Assembly: GCA_027450145.1 (NCBI GenBank)
Contig: DAIDKH010000013.1
Span: 1 to 64,000 of the forward strand
From: Chthonomonadaceae bacterium
GTDB lineage: Bacteria > Armatimonadota > Chthonomonadetes > Chthonomonadales > Chthonomonadaceae
Direction of reading: 5' to 3'
DNA: 64,000 nucleotides
Part shown: positions 44,239 through 53,115 of the stretch, in pieces
Layout of the letters: each line of letters starts with the position of its first letter
Numbering within the stretch: position 1 is the first letter of the stretch
Program-made: the position numbers and the translations under genes
Notes under the pieces: model-generated
The model's database searches: none
What the model was told of the DNA's origin: nothing
What the model saw: only the letters and a program-made list of their open reading frames with translations

Positions 44239-46758
44239 ATGGAAACCAAAAATCTCGCCAATATCCTGGATGAAACCACCGATTCTGTTCGCACGGAAGG
44301 GGAAATGCCTCGCGAAGGAAACCTTGTAGTGCCTGAGGTATTATGCCTGCTGCCGTTGCGTGAGGTCGTCATTTTTCCCGCCCTAATGGCGCCCCTTTCT
44401 GTTGGGCGTGAAAGCAGCGTCCAGCTCGTGAACGACAGTATGCACGATGGAAACAGGTTGCTAGCTGTAGCGTGCATGCGAGACCCAACGATCGATAATC
44501 CCACCGTTGAACACATCTATTCGATGGGTGTTGTAGTAGCGGTTCGGATGATGACCCAGACACCTGAGGGCATACGCATTATTGTGCAGGGCCTGCACCG
44601 GTTCGCAATTGAAGAGGTCGTGCAGACATCGCCCTACCTGAAGGCCAAAGTAAAGCTGCTAGAAGACGAACCAGTTTCAGAAGCAGACGCCATGGAAGTG
44701 GAAGCACTGAGGCGTAACATAGGAGAGATGTTCAGCAGAATTGTGCAGTTGTCACCCGACCTGCCAGATGAGATGCAGAACATGCCATCCAATGTCCAGG
44801 ATGCAAGTACACTTGCAGACCTTGTTGCTGCTCAGGCGCCGCGGCTTACCTACCAGGAACGCCAGGAGGTTTTGGAACTGCTAAACGTGAAAGCGCGCAT
44901 GAACAGGCTTATGCAGCTGCTTGCGCGTGAGCTGCAGGTACTGGAACTTGGCAGCCGTCTACAGTCCGAAGTCGTTCAGGAGATGGGTAAAACACAACGG
45001 GAATACTATCTGCGAGAACATTTGCGCCAAATTCAAAAGGAGTTAGGCGAGGGCGACGACCGAACGCAGGAGATAGACGAGCTGCGGGCGCGCATTAATG
45101 ACTGCGGCATGCCCGAGGAGGCTCACAAAGAGGCGGAGAGAGAACTCGACCGCCTTTCCCGTATGAACCCCGCGGTACCAGACTATAATGTGGCACGAAC
45201 CTACCTCGATTGGATGGTAGCAATGCCGTGGAAGACGTCTACCACCGACAACCTGGACATTCCCTCTGTTAAGGCCGTGCTAGATGAGGATCATTATGGC
45301 CTGGAGCGTGTTAAGGACCGCATTCTGGAGTATCTGGCTGTACGCCGTTACAAGCCGGATGGTACTACGCGTCAACCAATCCTCTGCTTTGTGGGACCTC
45401 CAGGTGTAGGGAAAACATCACTGGGACGATCCATTGCGCGTGCGCTTGGCCGAAAGTTCGTAAGAATGTCGCTGGGTGGTATACACGATGAAGCGGAAGT
45501 ACGTGGTCATCGTCGCACATACATTGGAGCTCTGCCTGGGCAGATAGTGCAGGGGATAAAACGAGCCGAGAGCAACAATCCTGTCTTCATGATGGATGAA
45601 ATAGACAAAGTGCATTCCGATTTCCGGGGAGATCCCAGCAGCGCACTACTCGAGGTCTTAGATCCCGAGCAGAACTCCACGTTTAGAGATCACTATCTGG
45701 ACGTGCCCTTTGATCTTGGCAATGTGCTCTTCATTACAACAGCGAACGTGCTGGATTCTATTATTCCACCACTACGCGACAGGATGGAGGTCATAGAGAT
45801 CGCTGGTTACACAGAAGAAGAGAAGATAGCGATTGCTCGTACTCACCTGGCGCCGCGGCAGGCAGCGGAACATGGTATAGAAAAGCGAATCACGTTCACG
45901 CGTGAAGCACTACAAGCTTTGGTGCGCGGCTACACCCGAGAAGCGGGCGTCCGCAATCTTGAGCGTGAAATAGCAAACATCTGCCGCAAAGCAACACGTG
46001 AGTTCGTGGAAGGTAAGGCCAAAAAAACGCGCGTTACGCCCACAGTAGTCGCACGGTTTCTAGGTGCGCCTAGGTTCGAGAATGAAGAGGCTCTAGAGCG
46101 TGTAACACGGCCAGGCGTTGCCACGGGCTTAGCCTGGACGCCCGTTGGCGGCGATATCATGTTCATTGAAGCCGCAGCTATGCCCGCCCCAGGTAACCGA
46201 CCACCGGTCCTAACCCTAACCGGTCAATTAGGCGACGTAATGCGCGAAAGCGCACAGGCGTCACTCTCATGGGCTCGTGCTCATGCGGCGCAGTTCGGAG
46301 CGCCTGCGGCTTTCTACGAGCGCAATGACGTACACATACACGTACCAGGCGGTGCGATCCCGAAGGACGGCCCATCTGCAGGTATCGCCATGACAACCGC
46401 GCTGGTCTCGCTGTTTAGCGGCAGGCTCACCAAGCCGCTTCTTGCCATGACAGGGGAGATCACTTTAAGTGGCAAGGTACTTCCTATTGGCGGCGTGAAG
46501 GAGAAGGTTCTCGGCGCGAAACGAGCCGGTATTAAGACTGTTCTGTTACCAGAAAAAAACCGGAAAGACCTGATGGAAGACCTGCCGGAATCGATCAGAA
46601 GCGAAATGACTTTCCATTTTGTGAAAGACATGGATCAGGTTCTGGAGTTAGCGCTTGAACCAGAGGCTGGCACGGTGCGTAAACCACGAAGGAGCTCTGG
46701 CGTAGCTGTTGGCAGCAGTACGCAGGTACCAAATAATCCGGCACATACCGTGCACTAA
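44239..46758 (+). CDS. lon: ATP-dependent protease Lon
   Basis: 839 residues, full length. N-terminal LON substrate domain (VLCLLPLREVVIFPALMAPL), AAA+ module with Walker A GPPGVGKTS (near residue 386), MSLGGIHDEAEVRGHRRTY and Walker B VFMMDEID. The C-terminal serine-lysine protease has PKDGPSAGIA (catalytic Ser near 713) and GGVKEKVLGAKRAG (Lys near 754). It degrades misfolded and regulatory proteins in the cytoplasm. The tail after residue ~810 is short and unordered. A strong terminator follows, so it is probably monocistronic. Confidence 0.97.
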   Translation: METKNLANILDETTDSVRTEGEMPREGNLVVPEVLCLLPLREVVIFPALMAPLSVGRESSVQLVNDSMHDGNRLLAVACMRDPTIDNPTVEHIYSMGVVVAVRMMTQTPEGIRIIVQGLHRFAIEEVVQTSPYLKAKVKLLEDEPVSEADAMEVEALRRNIGEMFSRIVQLSPDLPDEMQNMPSNVQDASTLADLVAAQAPRLTYQERQEVLELLNVKARMNRLMQLLARELQVLELGSRLQSEVVQEMGKTQREYYLREHLRQIQKELGEGDDRTQEIDELRARINDCGMPEEAHKEAERELDRLSRMNPAVPDYNVARTYLDWMVAMPWKTSTTDNLDIPSVKAVLDEDHYGLERVKDRILEYLAVRRYKPDGTTRQPILCFVGPPGVGKTSLGRSIARALGRKFVRMSLGGIHDEAEVRGHRRTYIGALPGQIVQGIKRAESNNPVFMMDEIDKVHSDFRGDPSSALLEVLDPEQNSTFRDHYLDVPFDLGNVLFITTANVLDSIIPPLRDRMEVIEIAGYTEEEKIAIARTHLAPRQAAEHGIEKRITFTREALQALVRGYTREAGVRNLEREIANICRKATREFVEGKAKKTRVTPTVVARFLGAPRFENEEALERVTRPGVATGLAWTPVGGDIMFIEAAAMPAPGNRPPVLTLTGQLGDVMRESAQASLSWARAHAAQFGAPAAFYERNDVHIHVPGGAIPKDGPSAGIAMTTALVSLFSGRLTKPLLAMTGEITLSGKVLPIGGVKEKVLGAKRAGIKTVLLPEKNRKDLMEDLPESIRSEMTFHFVKDMDQVLELALEPEAGTVRKPRRSSGVAVGSSTQVPNNPAHTVH

Positions 46759-46788
46759 CGGTACTCGCTGGGTATTTAACTGAAAGCA

Positions 46789-46827
46789 CAGGCAGTCTAC
46801 CTAATCACGGCAGGCTGCCTGTTTTTT
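46789..46827 (+). terminator. Rho-independent terminator of lon
   Basis: CAGGCAG (46789-46795) / CTGCCTG (46815-46821) stem followed by six T. Confidence 0.88.
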
Positions 46828-46974
46828 GTTGCTGATTTCAAGCAAACGGCATCGGCTTTTACCTACTGTAAAGCCGACTCGTTACGATATTGCCATAAGT
46901 TACATTAACGCAGGAGTTATCACTTTCGTTGATGAATTATTATAAGCAATTTGAGGTTGGCGGAGGCAGTGGCG

Positions 46975-47955
46975 ATGCGATATTTTGTAGGGATAGACAG
47001 CGGACAAACCTGTACGACTGCAGTCATTGCAGACGATACGGGCAGTCTGCTGGGCATGGGCCACACTGCCTCCATTGGCGCAATTCGCGAACCTGCGGAT
47101 GCGGAGCGCGGAAGACGACTGGTAGCCGAAGCACTGGTGACAGCCACCAAGATGGCGAACCTTGAAAACGCACACTTTTCTGTTGCGTGTCTTGGCCTGC
47201 AAGGCAACCAGAATGTAATGGAGTCATTTCTCGAGCCGTTTATACCTGTAGAACACGTCATATTTTCTGTGGGCCGCAGATTAGCGCTCTACTCCGTCAC
47301 AATGGGCAGACACGGCGTCGTGGTAGCCGCAGGTACGGAATCGTATGCTTTTGGCAGAAATGAGCTGGGCGAAGAGGCATCCACTGGAGGCTGGGGCCTC
47401 CCGGGCGGCGACGAGGGAAGTTCCACGTGGATTGGGCAACGAGCACTCAGTACGATCTGTCATGCCGTAGACAAGCGAGAGGACTCTGGCCGACTGCTCC
47501 CCGCGCTTCTCACCCATTTTGAGGCAACAGACCTCAATCATCTGCTTCATCTTACGCTGGAATCTGGCAGAATGCGCGCTGATATGGCAGCCATTGCAGA
47601 GGTTGTCAGTAAAGAGGCTGCCACCGGTGACGCCGCGGCTGCGAGGCTGCTAAGATGCGCCGGTACCGAATTAGCCGTACTTGCTGTCACGGCAATTAAT
47701 CGATTAGAAATTGCAGACGCCGGTGTGATTGTTGGTACTACGGGAGATGTATTTCGAGCGGGGCGCACTGTTCTGCACGCGTTTAGAGCGCGGCTTAAAA
47801 AAGCCGTTCCCGGTGCTATAATTGTTGCGCCACGACTCCCTGCATCGGTAAGTGCCGCACTCATTGCAATGGAATACCTTAATATCACACCAGATGAAGC
47901 GCTTACTCAGAGGCTGCAAAGTTCAATGATTCGCCTGGGAACGTCAAAATACTGA
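46975..47955 (+). CDS. BadF/BadG-type ATPase, N-acetylglucosamine-kinase-like
   Basis: 326 residues from the ATG at 46975 (GGAGG eight bases upstream). ASKHA fold: phosphate-1 YFVGIDSGQTCTTAVIAD, phosphate-2 GVVVAAGTESYAFG, then STGGWGLPGGDEGSSTWIG, the BadF/GlcNAc-kinase signature, and an adenosine region near the C-terminus. It probably phosphorylates an amino sugar such as GlcNAc recovered from the wall or medium. The gene is followed 27 nt later by a divergent Hsp70. Confidence 0.85.
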   Translation: MRYFVGIDSGQTCTTAVIADDTGSLLGMGHTASIGAIREPADAERGRRLVAEALVTATKMANLENAHFSVACLGLQGNQNVMESFLEPFIPVEHVIFSVGRRLALYSVTMGRHGVVVAAGTESYAFGRNELGEEASTGGWGLPGGDEGSSTWIGQRALSTICHAVDKREDSGRLLPALLTHFEATDLNHLLHLTLESGRMRADMAAIAEVVSKEAATGDAAAARLLRCAGTELAVLAVTAINRLEIADAGVIVGTTGDVFRAGRTVLHAFRARLKKAVPGAIIVAPRLPASVSAALIAMEYLNITPDEALTQRLQSSMIRLGTSKY

Positions 47956-47982
47956 ATGCCTGTTCGTATATAACATTACTAT

Positions 47983-49620
47983 ATGGAAACACACTGGGCG
48001 ATAGACTTAGGAACGACCAACACGCTGGTTGCAAAGTGGGTAGGTACACATGCCGTTACAGTTACGCTGGACGAGCTTGTGGATTATGAACCTGCCTGGC
48101 ATACACCGCTAATACCTTCTATAATCTATTTTCAGGACACGCAACGCGCAATAATCGGGCGCCCTGCACTCGCAGCCAAAGAGATTCTGCCGGGCATCGA
48201 TATTGGTACTCTTAACCCTCTGGCTCGCTCCTTCAAGAAGACGCTCGCCCGCACAAGCCAACAGGCAGTTGCGCAGGTTGGCGCCGACACAATATCCGCT
48301 CGCACCTGCGCCACCATCTTTTTACGTGAACTTTTGGACGATTGCGGCGACTACGAGCGGATGCACACAGACCCTAACCGCTCCCGCATGCAGCGGCTCA
48401 TGCGCAAGTTGACATTTTGGCGCCGTGAGGGGCAAGTTACCGATTTAACCATGACCGTGCCGGTAGACAGCTATGAACCTTATCGCGCTGAACTGTACCA
48501 GATTGCGCGAAAACTTGGTGTTTCACGATTTCACACACTGGATGAACCGGTTGCTGCGGCATTGGGATACGGAGTGGATCTTACAGATGAGAAGCACCTT
48601 ATGGTCGTCGACTTTGGTGGTGGTACCCTGGATCTAGCCATTGTGAAGACACATAATCCTCAACAGAGCAGCGGCAAAGAGGGTGATCAACGTAAGGCAA
48701 AGCTAATTGCGGGCCGTGGAATGAACTTGGGGGGCGAGACCGTCGACAACTGGCTGGCAGACCTCGCCTGTGAAAAGCTTACTGCTCACCAAAACACCTT
48801 GCGCCCCATTCTTTTGAGCCAAGCCGAAACGGTAAAGAAAGACTTAAGCAACAAGGCAAATGTAGCCGATTCCAGTTACTTCCTGTTGCAGGGCGGATCG
48901 CGCATCGAGGTGACGCGGCACGAGTTCCTAGAGCTTCTTAACAGCAAAGGACTTTATCGCACCCTTGAAACCCTTGCAGAAGCCCTGTTGGATGATTGCA
49001 AGCACGAACTGGACGAGAGCGAAATAGATGCGGTACTCATGGTCGGCGGCAGCACGCTGCTCCCCGGAGTGCGTGACCTGTTTGAAAGGATATTTGGCCC
49101 GCAGCGAGTACACTACTGGGAGCCATTTGAGGCCGTTGTGAAGGGTGCTGCCGTTTTTGGTGCAGGTTACACCGTAGATCAAATAGTGCATCACGACTAT
49201 GCTATACGAGTGTATAACGATGCGCAGCAGCGTCCAGAATACGAGCGATTGGTTCGCCGAGGTACGTCGTATCCCACGCCAAACCCCTTTGAAACGCGGT
49301 ATTATGCAGTAACCGAGGGGCAACAATTCTTTAGGCTGCCAATCTGCGAGGTGGGCTATGCCGGTAGAACAGCCCTTAACTGGAGCCGGCGAAGTAACGG
49401 TAACGAGTATTGGGTACCCAGCGACGCCGAAGAGGCGGAGTGTGTGATTGCGTTGAATGAGGGCGATACATTGCGCATGGCACGCCCAGGACAGGGGAGT
49501 CAGGCGCGCTTGCGCATCGACTTTTCGATAGATATTAACCGTTACCTCTGCGCAACCATTCATGACCTTCTTGTTCAGCGCGACCTGCGCACTGAAGAAC
49601 GTGTAGTTAAACTACGTTAA
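47983..49620 (+). CDS. Divergent Hsp70-family protein
   Basis: 545 residues, shorter than DnaK (about 640). The nucleotide-binding domain is clear: WAIDLGTTNTLVAKWVG, DEPVAAALGYGVDL, VVDFGGGTLDLAIVK and VLMVGGSTLLPGVRDLF. After about residue 400 a beta-rich ~150-residue region replaces the usual substrate-binding domain and lid. The insert RMQRLMRKLTFWRREG within the NBD is unusual. No DnaJ or GrpE is nearby. It is followed by a TPR membrane protein, with which it may act. Confidence 0.85.
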   Translation: METHWAIDLGTTNTLVAKWVGTHAVTVTLDELVDYEPAWHTPLIPSIIYFQDTQRAIIGRPALAAKEILPGIDIGTLNPLARSFKKTLARTSQQAVAQVGADTISARTCATIFLRELLDDCGDYERMHTDPNRSRMQRLMRKLTFWRREGQVTDLTMTVPVDSYEPYRAELYQIARKLGVSRFHTLDEPVAAALGYGVDLTDEKHLMVVDFGGGTLDLAIVKTHNPQQSSGKEGDQRKAKLIAGRGMNLGGETVDNWLADLACEKLTAHQNTLRPILLSQAETVKKDLSNKANVADSSYFLLQGGSRIEVTRHEFLELLNSKGLYRTLETLAEALLDDCKHELDESEIDAVLMVGGSTLLPGVRDLFERIFGPQRVHYWEPFEAVVKGAAVFGAGYTVDQIVHHDYAIRVYNDAQQRPEYERLVRRGTSYPTPNPFETRYYAVTEGQQFFRLPICEVGYAGRTALNWSRRSNGNEYWVPSDAEEAECVIALNEGDTLRMARPGQGSQARLRIDFSIDINRYLCATIHDLLVQRDLRTEERVVKLR

Positions 49621-49633
49621 CCCGGAGAGTTAA

Positions 49634-50473
49634 ATGAGCGCTGAACGCGACCGCGGGTTGGCCGCTTTGCGCCGCCAGGATTATGACGCTGCGCTGCCTC
49701 TACTGGAACAGGCGTGCGCCAACAGCCCAAATGACTTTTACGCACACCAGGTGCTTGGCGGTCTCTACTATGAGCTGAAGCGCGATAAAGACGCCGTACG
49801 CATGCTGCTGCGCTCTGTTCAGCTTGCGCCCGACAGCGCGCAGGCGCGGTACAATTTGGGTATCGCCTTAGAACGCCTTGGTAGAACCGCAGATGCCATT
49901 ACTGCACTGGAAAGCGCAATAGATTTAGAGCCAGACTACGAACAGGCAGTGCAGGTACTTAAACGTTGGCGAGAGAAGCTCGCAGATAGCAGTTTTGCCG
50001 CAGCTAATCAATCTGTTAATCCAAATGATGTCGGCACGGAAGACTCAACTGCCGAACAAGTTGACGAGCATGAGGAAAAGAGCGGCGCCCTCGTAGCCAA
50101 GTCCGGTGAAGACGATATACAACCGTTCAATCTTCCGCAACCAACACGCAAGCCAAGGCGCGCCGCAAGAAAAGCTACCGGCAAATCTGCGCCCGATTTG
50201 CAGGGCAGGTACCACTTTGAACCAATAGCATGCCGCGAGGCTCAACAGGCGCTTCACCTCTCGGTACTTAGTCTCATCCCTGTTGCTGGCATAGTCCTTG
50301 GCCCTTATGCCCTGTCACGGGCACTTGCGGCGCGCAGGCTCATAAGCTCCAGCAGGTATTTAAGCGGTAATTCGCTGGTCATCACTGCCGCATTCATTAC
50401 TGTGCTTTCCACCTGCCTCTCGGTAGTTGAGATTGTACACTGGGTCTTCCCCATGATTTTTGGTGTAAGTTAG
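49634..50473 (+). CDS. TPR protein with C-terminal membrane helices
   Basis: 279 residues. About three TPR units span residues 1-115 (RRQDYDAALPLLEQACANSP, YAHQVLGGLYYELKRDKDA, ARYNLGIALERLGRTADAI). A charged low-complexity linker follows, then an RKPRRAARK basic patch and two hydrophobic helices (ALHLSVLSLIPVAGIVLGPY and LVITAAFITVLSTCLSVVEI). The helices place it in the membrane with TPRs in the cytoplasm, where it could hold the preceding Hsp70. The stop abuts the start of the next gene. Confidence 0.8.
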   Translation: MSAERDRGLAALRRQDYDAALPLLEQACANSPNDFYAHQVLGGLYYELKRDKDAVRMLLRSVQLAPDSAQARYNLGIALERLGRTADAITALESAIDLEPDYEQAVQVLKRWREKLADSSFAAANQSVNPNDVGTEDSTAEQVDEHEEKSGALVAKSGEDDIQPFNLPQPTRKPRRAARKATGKSAPDLQGRYHFEPIACREAQQALHLSVLSLIPVAGIVLGPYALSRALAARRLISSSRYLSGNSLVITAAFITVLSTCLSVVEIVHWVFPMIFGVS

Positions 50474-51412
50474 GTGACAGCGACCGAAACTGCCCAGACC
50501 AGGGTTGTAGCTGCTGGCGCCACAGGATTTATCGGCAAAGCAATGGTTGCTCACCTTCTCGATGCCGGCTTACCCGTCACCGTTCTTACCCGAAGTAATG
50601 TGCAAAATGGGCTTTCACGCGCTCAGTTCGTGGAATGGCAACCTGGAATACCGGGCGATTGGCAGAAGGTGGTAGCCGACGCGGATGTTGTCATTAACCT
50701 GGCAGGCGCATCCGTGGCTGGCCAACGGTGGACACCCACCCGGAAGACAGAGATCCTTCGGTCGCGAGTAGACACTACCAATGCGCTAGTATCTCACATG
50801 ACGCACGGCAGACTTGTCTCTGCTTCAGCCGTTGGGTTCTACGGGGACACCGGCAACGAGATAGTTCAGGAGGACCATCCAAAAGGAGCCGATTTTCTTG
50901 CAGGCGTTTGCCAAGCCTGGGAGGATGCCGCTCAGTCGGCAATTAACCGAGGCATAGATACAGTCATATTCAGAATAGGTGTTGTACTTGGTTCGCAGGG
51001 TGGCGCTCTTGCGGCGCTGCTTCAACCTCCATTTTTGCCCTTTAGTCCATGGCGATTTGGACTCGGTGGTCCATTAGGCAGCGGCAAACAGTGGATGCCC
51101 TGGATACACATTAACGACGTAGTGGCTGCATTTGTGGGTGCGGCACTTGAACCTAAATACCATGGCATATTTAATCTGACAGCTCCTAATCCCGTAACCA
51201 ACAGCAATTTCAGCAAGGAACTTGGCCGCGCTTTAAACCGACCAGCCGTTATGCCCGTGCCGGCATTCTTGTTGCAATCCCTACTCGGTGAATTTGCGTA
51301 TACCCTAATAACAGGCCAGCGGGCTATTCCTGCTCGCCTCATGCAAATGGGCTTTACCTTCAGCTTTCCTACCATCCACGAGGCGCTGAAGGAAATTCTC
51401 ATGAAACGGTGA
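50474..51412 (+). CDS. TIGR01777-family epimerase (SDR-like)
   Basis: 312 residues, GTG start directly after the previous stop. The nucleotide-binding motif is AAGATGFIGKAMVAHLL, followed by VINLAGASVAGQRWT and HINDVVAAFVGA; the C-terminal DUF1731 region contains PVPAFLLQSLLGEFA and RAIPARLMQMGFTFSFP. This is the conserved YfcH/TIGR01777 arrangement, a cytoplasmic protein of uncertain substrate. In cyanobacteria a relative acts in cell division. Co-transcription with the Hsp70/TPR genes is likely from the spacing. Confidence 0.88.
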   Translation: MTATETAQTRVVAAGATGFIGKAMVAHLLDAGLPVTVLTRSNVQNGLSRAQFVEWQPGIPGDWQKVVADADVVINLAGASVAGQRWTPTRKTEILRSRVDTTNALVSHMTHGRLVSASAVGFYGDTGNEIVQEDHPKGADFLAGVCQAWEDAAQSAINRGIDTVIFRIGVVLGSQGGALAALLQPPFLPFSPWRFGLGGPLGSGKQWMPWIHINDVVAAFVGAALEPKYHGIFNLTAPNPVTNSNFSKELGRALNRPAVMPVPAFLLQSLLGEFAYTLITGQRAIPARLMQMGFTFSFPTIHEALKEILMKR

Positions 51413-51552
51413 CGCCACTATCTACAGAATCTCCGCTACTTCGGCACAATAATTGCAGCACCAATTAACTAGTTGTCCAAGAGTTCTGTTCGGCAGCACC
51501 CTGCGACGGGGCGCGAGTGTAATTATGGAGTAAATATTATCATCCACCATTT

Positions 51553-52662
51553 ATGGGGAAACTCTTGCTAAGAGCAGATAGTGTAATTACCGTAAATCAC
51601 GTACAGGCGAGTGAACAACAGTATATTGGATCGCCCTCCATAGAATCGCTTCCTGATGGACGCCTCGTATGCAGTCATGACCTTTTTGGGCCCGGTTCAT
51701 CGTGCAATACCACGTTTGTGTATCACTCATACGACTTAGGGAACAATTGGAAACACGTAAGTACCATCTCCGACCAGTTTTGGTCCTCGCTATTTGTATT
51801 GCAGGGTGAGCTATACATCCTTGGTACCAGTTGCGAAGGTGGGCACGTCGTGATACGTCGATCACGTGATGGTGGCTGCACCTGGACACACCCGGACTCT
51901 CCAGAAACCGGCCTGTTGTTAAACGACGGAATCTATCACTGTGCACCAACCCCGGTGCTGGTTCACGACAAACGGGTGTACCGAGCGATGGAGGACATGA
52001 TGGGCCCCGGTCATTGGGGCACATGCTTTCGTTCGTTCGTAATTTCAGCGCCGCTGGGATGCGACCTGTTGAAGGCCGCTAACTGGACTAAGTCCAACGT
52101 ACTACCGCGTGACGCCTGCTGGTTGAATGGACGTTTCGGAGGATGGCTGGAAGGCAACGTGGTTGCGGACCGCAACGGAAAAGTGATGAACATATTAAGA
52201 GTTCACACAACTGACCATCCTGAATATGCAGCTATCGTTGACATAGTTGAGGAGGGAGCGACGTCCGTATTCAATCCTGATACTGGATTTGTACCGTTTC
52301 CTGGGGGCGGCAAGAAATTCACGATCAGGTTTGACCCGTTTTCAACCTATTATTGGACGCTCTGCAACTACGTGCCGCCATCTTACCGAGGTCGAGCACC
52401 GGCAGAAACCCGCAATACCCTCTGCCTCGCACGATCACGCAATTTGCGAAAGTGGGAGATACGAACCACGCTCCTACATCATCCCGAACCGGTCTACCAT
52501 GGCTACCAGTACGCGGATTGGCAATTTGCAGGAAGCGACCTCATTGCGGTCATTCGCACAGCTGATGACGACGAGCATGGCGGCGCCCATAATCACCACG
52601 ATGCTAACTACTTGCGCTTTGCGCGGATACCGCACTTCAGATGTGCCATAGACAGCAACTAG
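51553..52662 (+). CDS. Sialidase-fold (BNR-repeat) protein
   Basis: 369 residues, no signal peptide. Asp-box/BNR-like units such as VIRRSRDGGCTWTHPD, HSYDLGNNWKHVST and SIESLPDGRLVCSHD suggest a six-bladed sialidase fold. The C-terminal part has LARSRNLRKWEIRTTLLH and HHDANYLRFARI, which recur in planctomycete and armatimonadote proteins annotated as exo-alpha-sialidase-like. Sialidase activity is not established: I do not see the full Arg triad. It may act on another glycan. Confidence 0.75.
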   Translation: MGKLLLRADSVITVNHVQASEQQYIGSPSIESLPDGRLVCSHDLFGPGSSCNTTFVYHSYDLGNNWKHVSTISDQFWSSLFVLQGELYILGTSCEGGHVVIRRSRDGGCTWTHPDSPETGLLLNDGIYHCAPTPVLVHDKRVYRAMEDMMGPGHWGTCFRSFVISAPLGCDLLKAANWTKSNVLPRDACWLNGRFGGWLEGNVVADRNGKVMNILRVHTTDHPEYAAIVDIVEEGATSVFNPDTGFVPFPGGGKKFTIRFDPFSTYYWTLCNYVPPSYRGRAPAETRNTLCLARSRNLRKWEIRTTLLHHPEPVYHGYQYADWQFAGSDLIAVIRTADDDEHGGAHNHHDANYLRFARIPHFRCAIDSN

Positions 52663-53115
52663 CGTCTGCTGACCGCTTCCCTAGAGACTTTTCAGCATAG
52701 TTTAGAAAATTACAATTGGCCCTAATGACGCCCGTATAGGAGGAAAGGAACTTAAATTACTCGTCTAACAAGGTGAGTTTTCAGCTATGACTCAAAACTT
52801 TTTAGAAACAACACTGAATACTGTACTGAATGCTGAAAAATCTGATGAGTTACATTACTGGATCTGATATTCAACGGACAATTTTCCATTATCGGAATAA
52901 CTGCACGAATTCTACAGGTAGAATAATATACACCATTCGTTTGGCACGTTATCTATCAATAGCTGGTAATTGCACTGTATATTTGCTATGTCTATAGACC
53001 GGTATCGTATTTTACTGGCTTGTGTATACGGAGTTATGAGACTTTTGAGCACTCTAATAAGAATAATCACATCTTTATATAAAGAGTCCGGACTCCAGAG
53101 GGTGGTTCATATCGA
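52663..53115. other. AT-rich intergenic region with an orphan Shine-Dalgarno
   Basis: About 450 nt of much lower GC than its surroundings. It contains AGGAGGAAAGGA (starting near 52738) with no start codon at the right distance, and a 26-codon plus-strand frame at 52787-52867 preceded by AAGGTGAG. No DnaA boxes (TTATCCACA type) are visible. Confidence 0.4.
52787..52867 (+). CDS. Possible 26-residue peptide
   Basis: ATG nine bases after AAGGTGAG; product MTQNFLETTLNTVLNAEKSD followed by ELHYWI. It lies in the AT-rich gap. The amphipathic composition and start context are plausible, but the length gives little support and it may be chance or a gene remnant. Confidence 0.25.
   Translation: MTQNFLETTLNTVLNAEKSDELHYWI

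Noticed and set aside
48928-49563. Minus-strand frame of 211 codons
   Set aside because: Antisense to the Hsp70 gene, no start signal or family resemblance.
52663-53115. AT-rich region before recF considered as the replication origin
   Set aside because: No TTATCCACA-type DnaA boxes seen and no dnaA/dnaN beside it.
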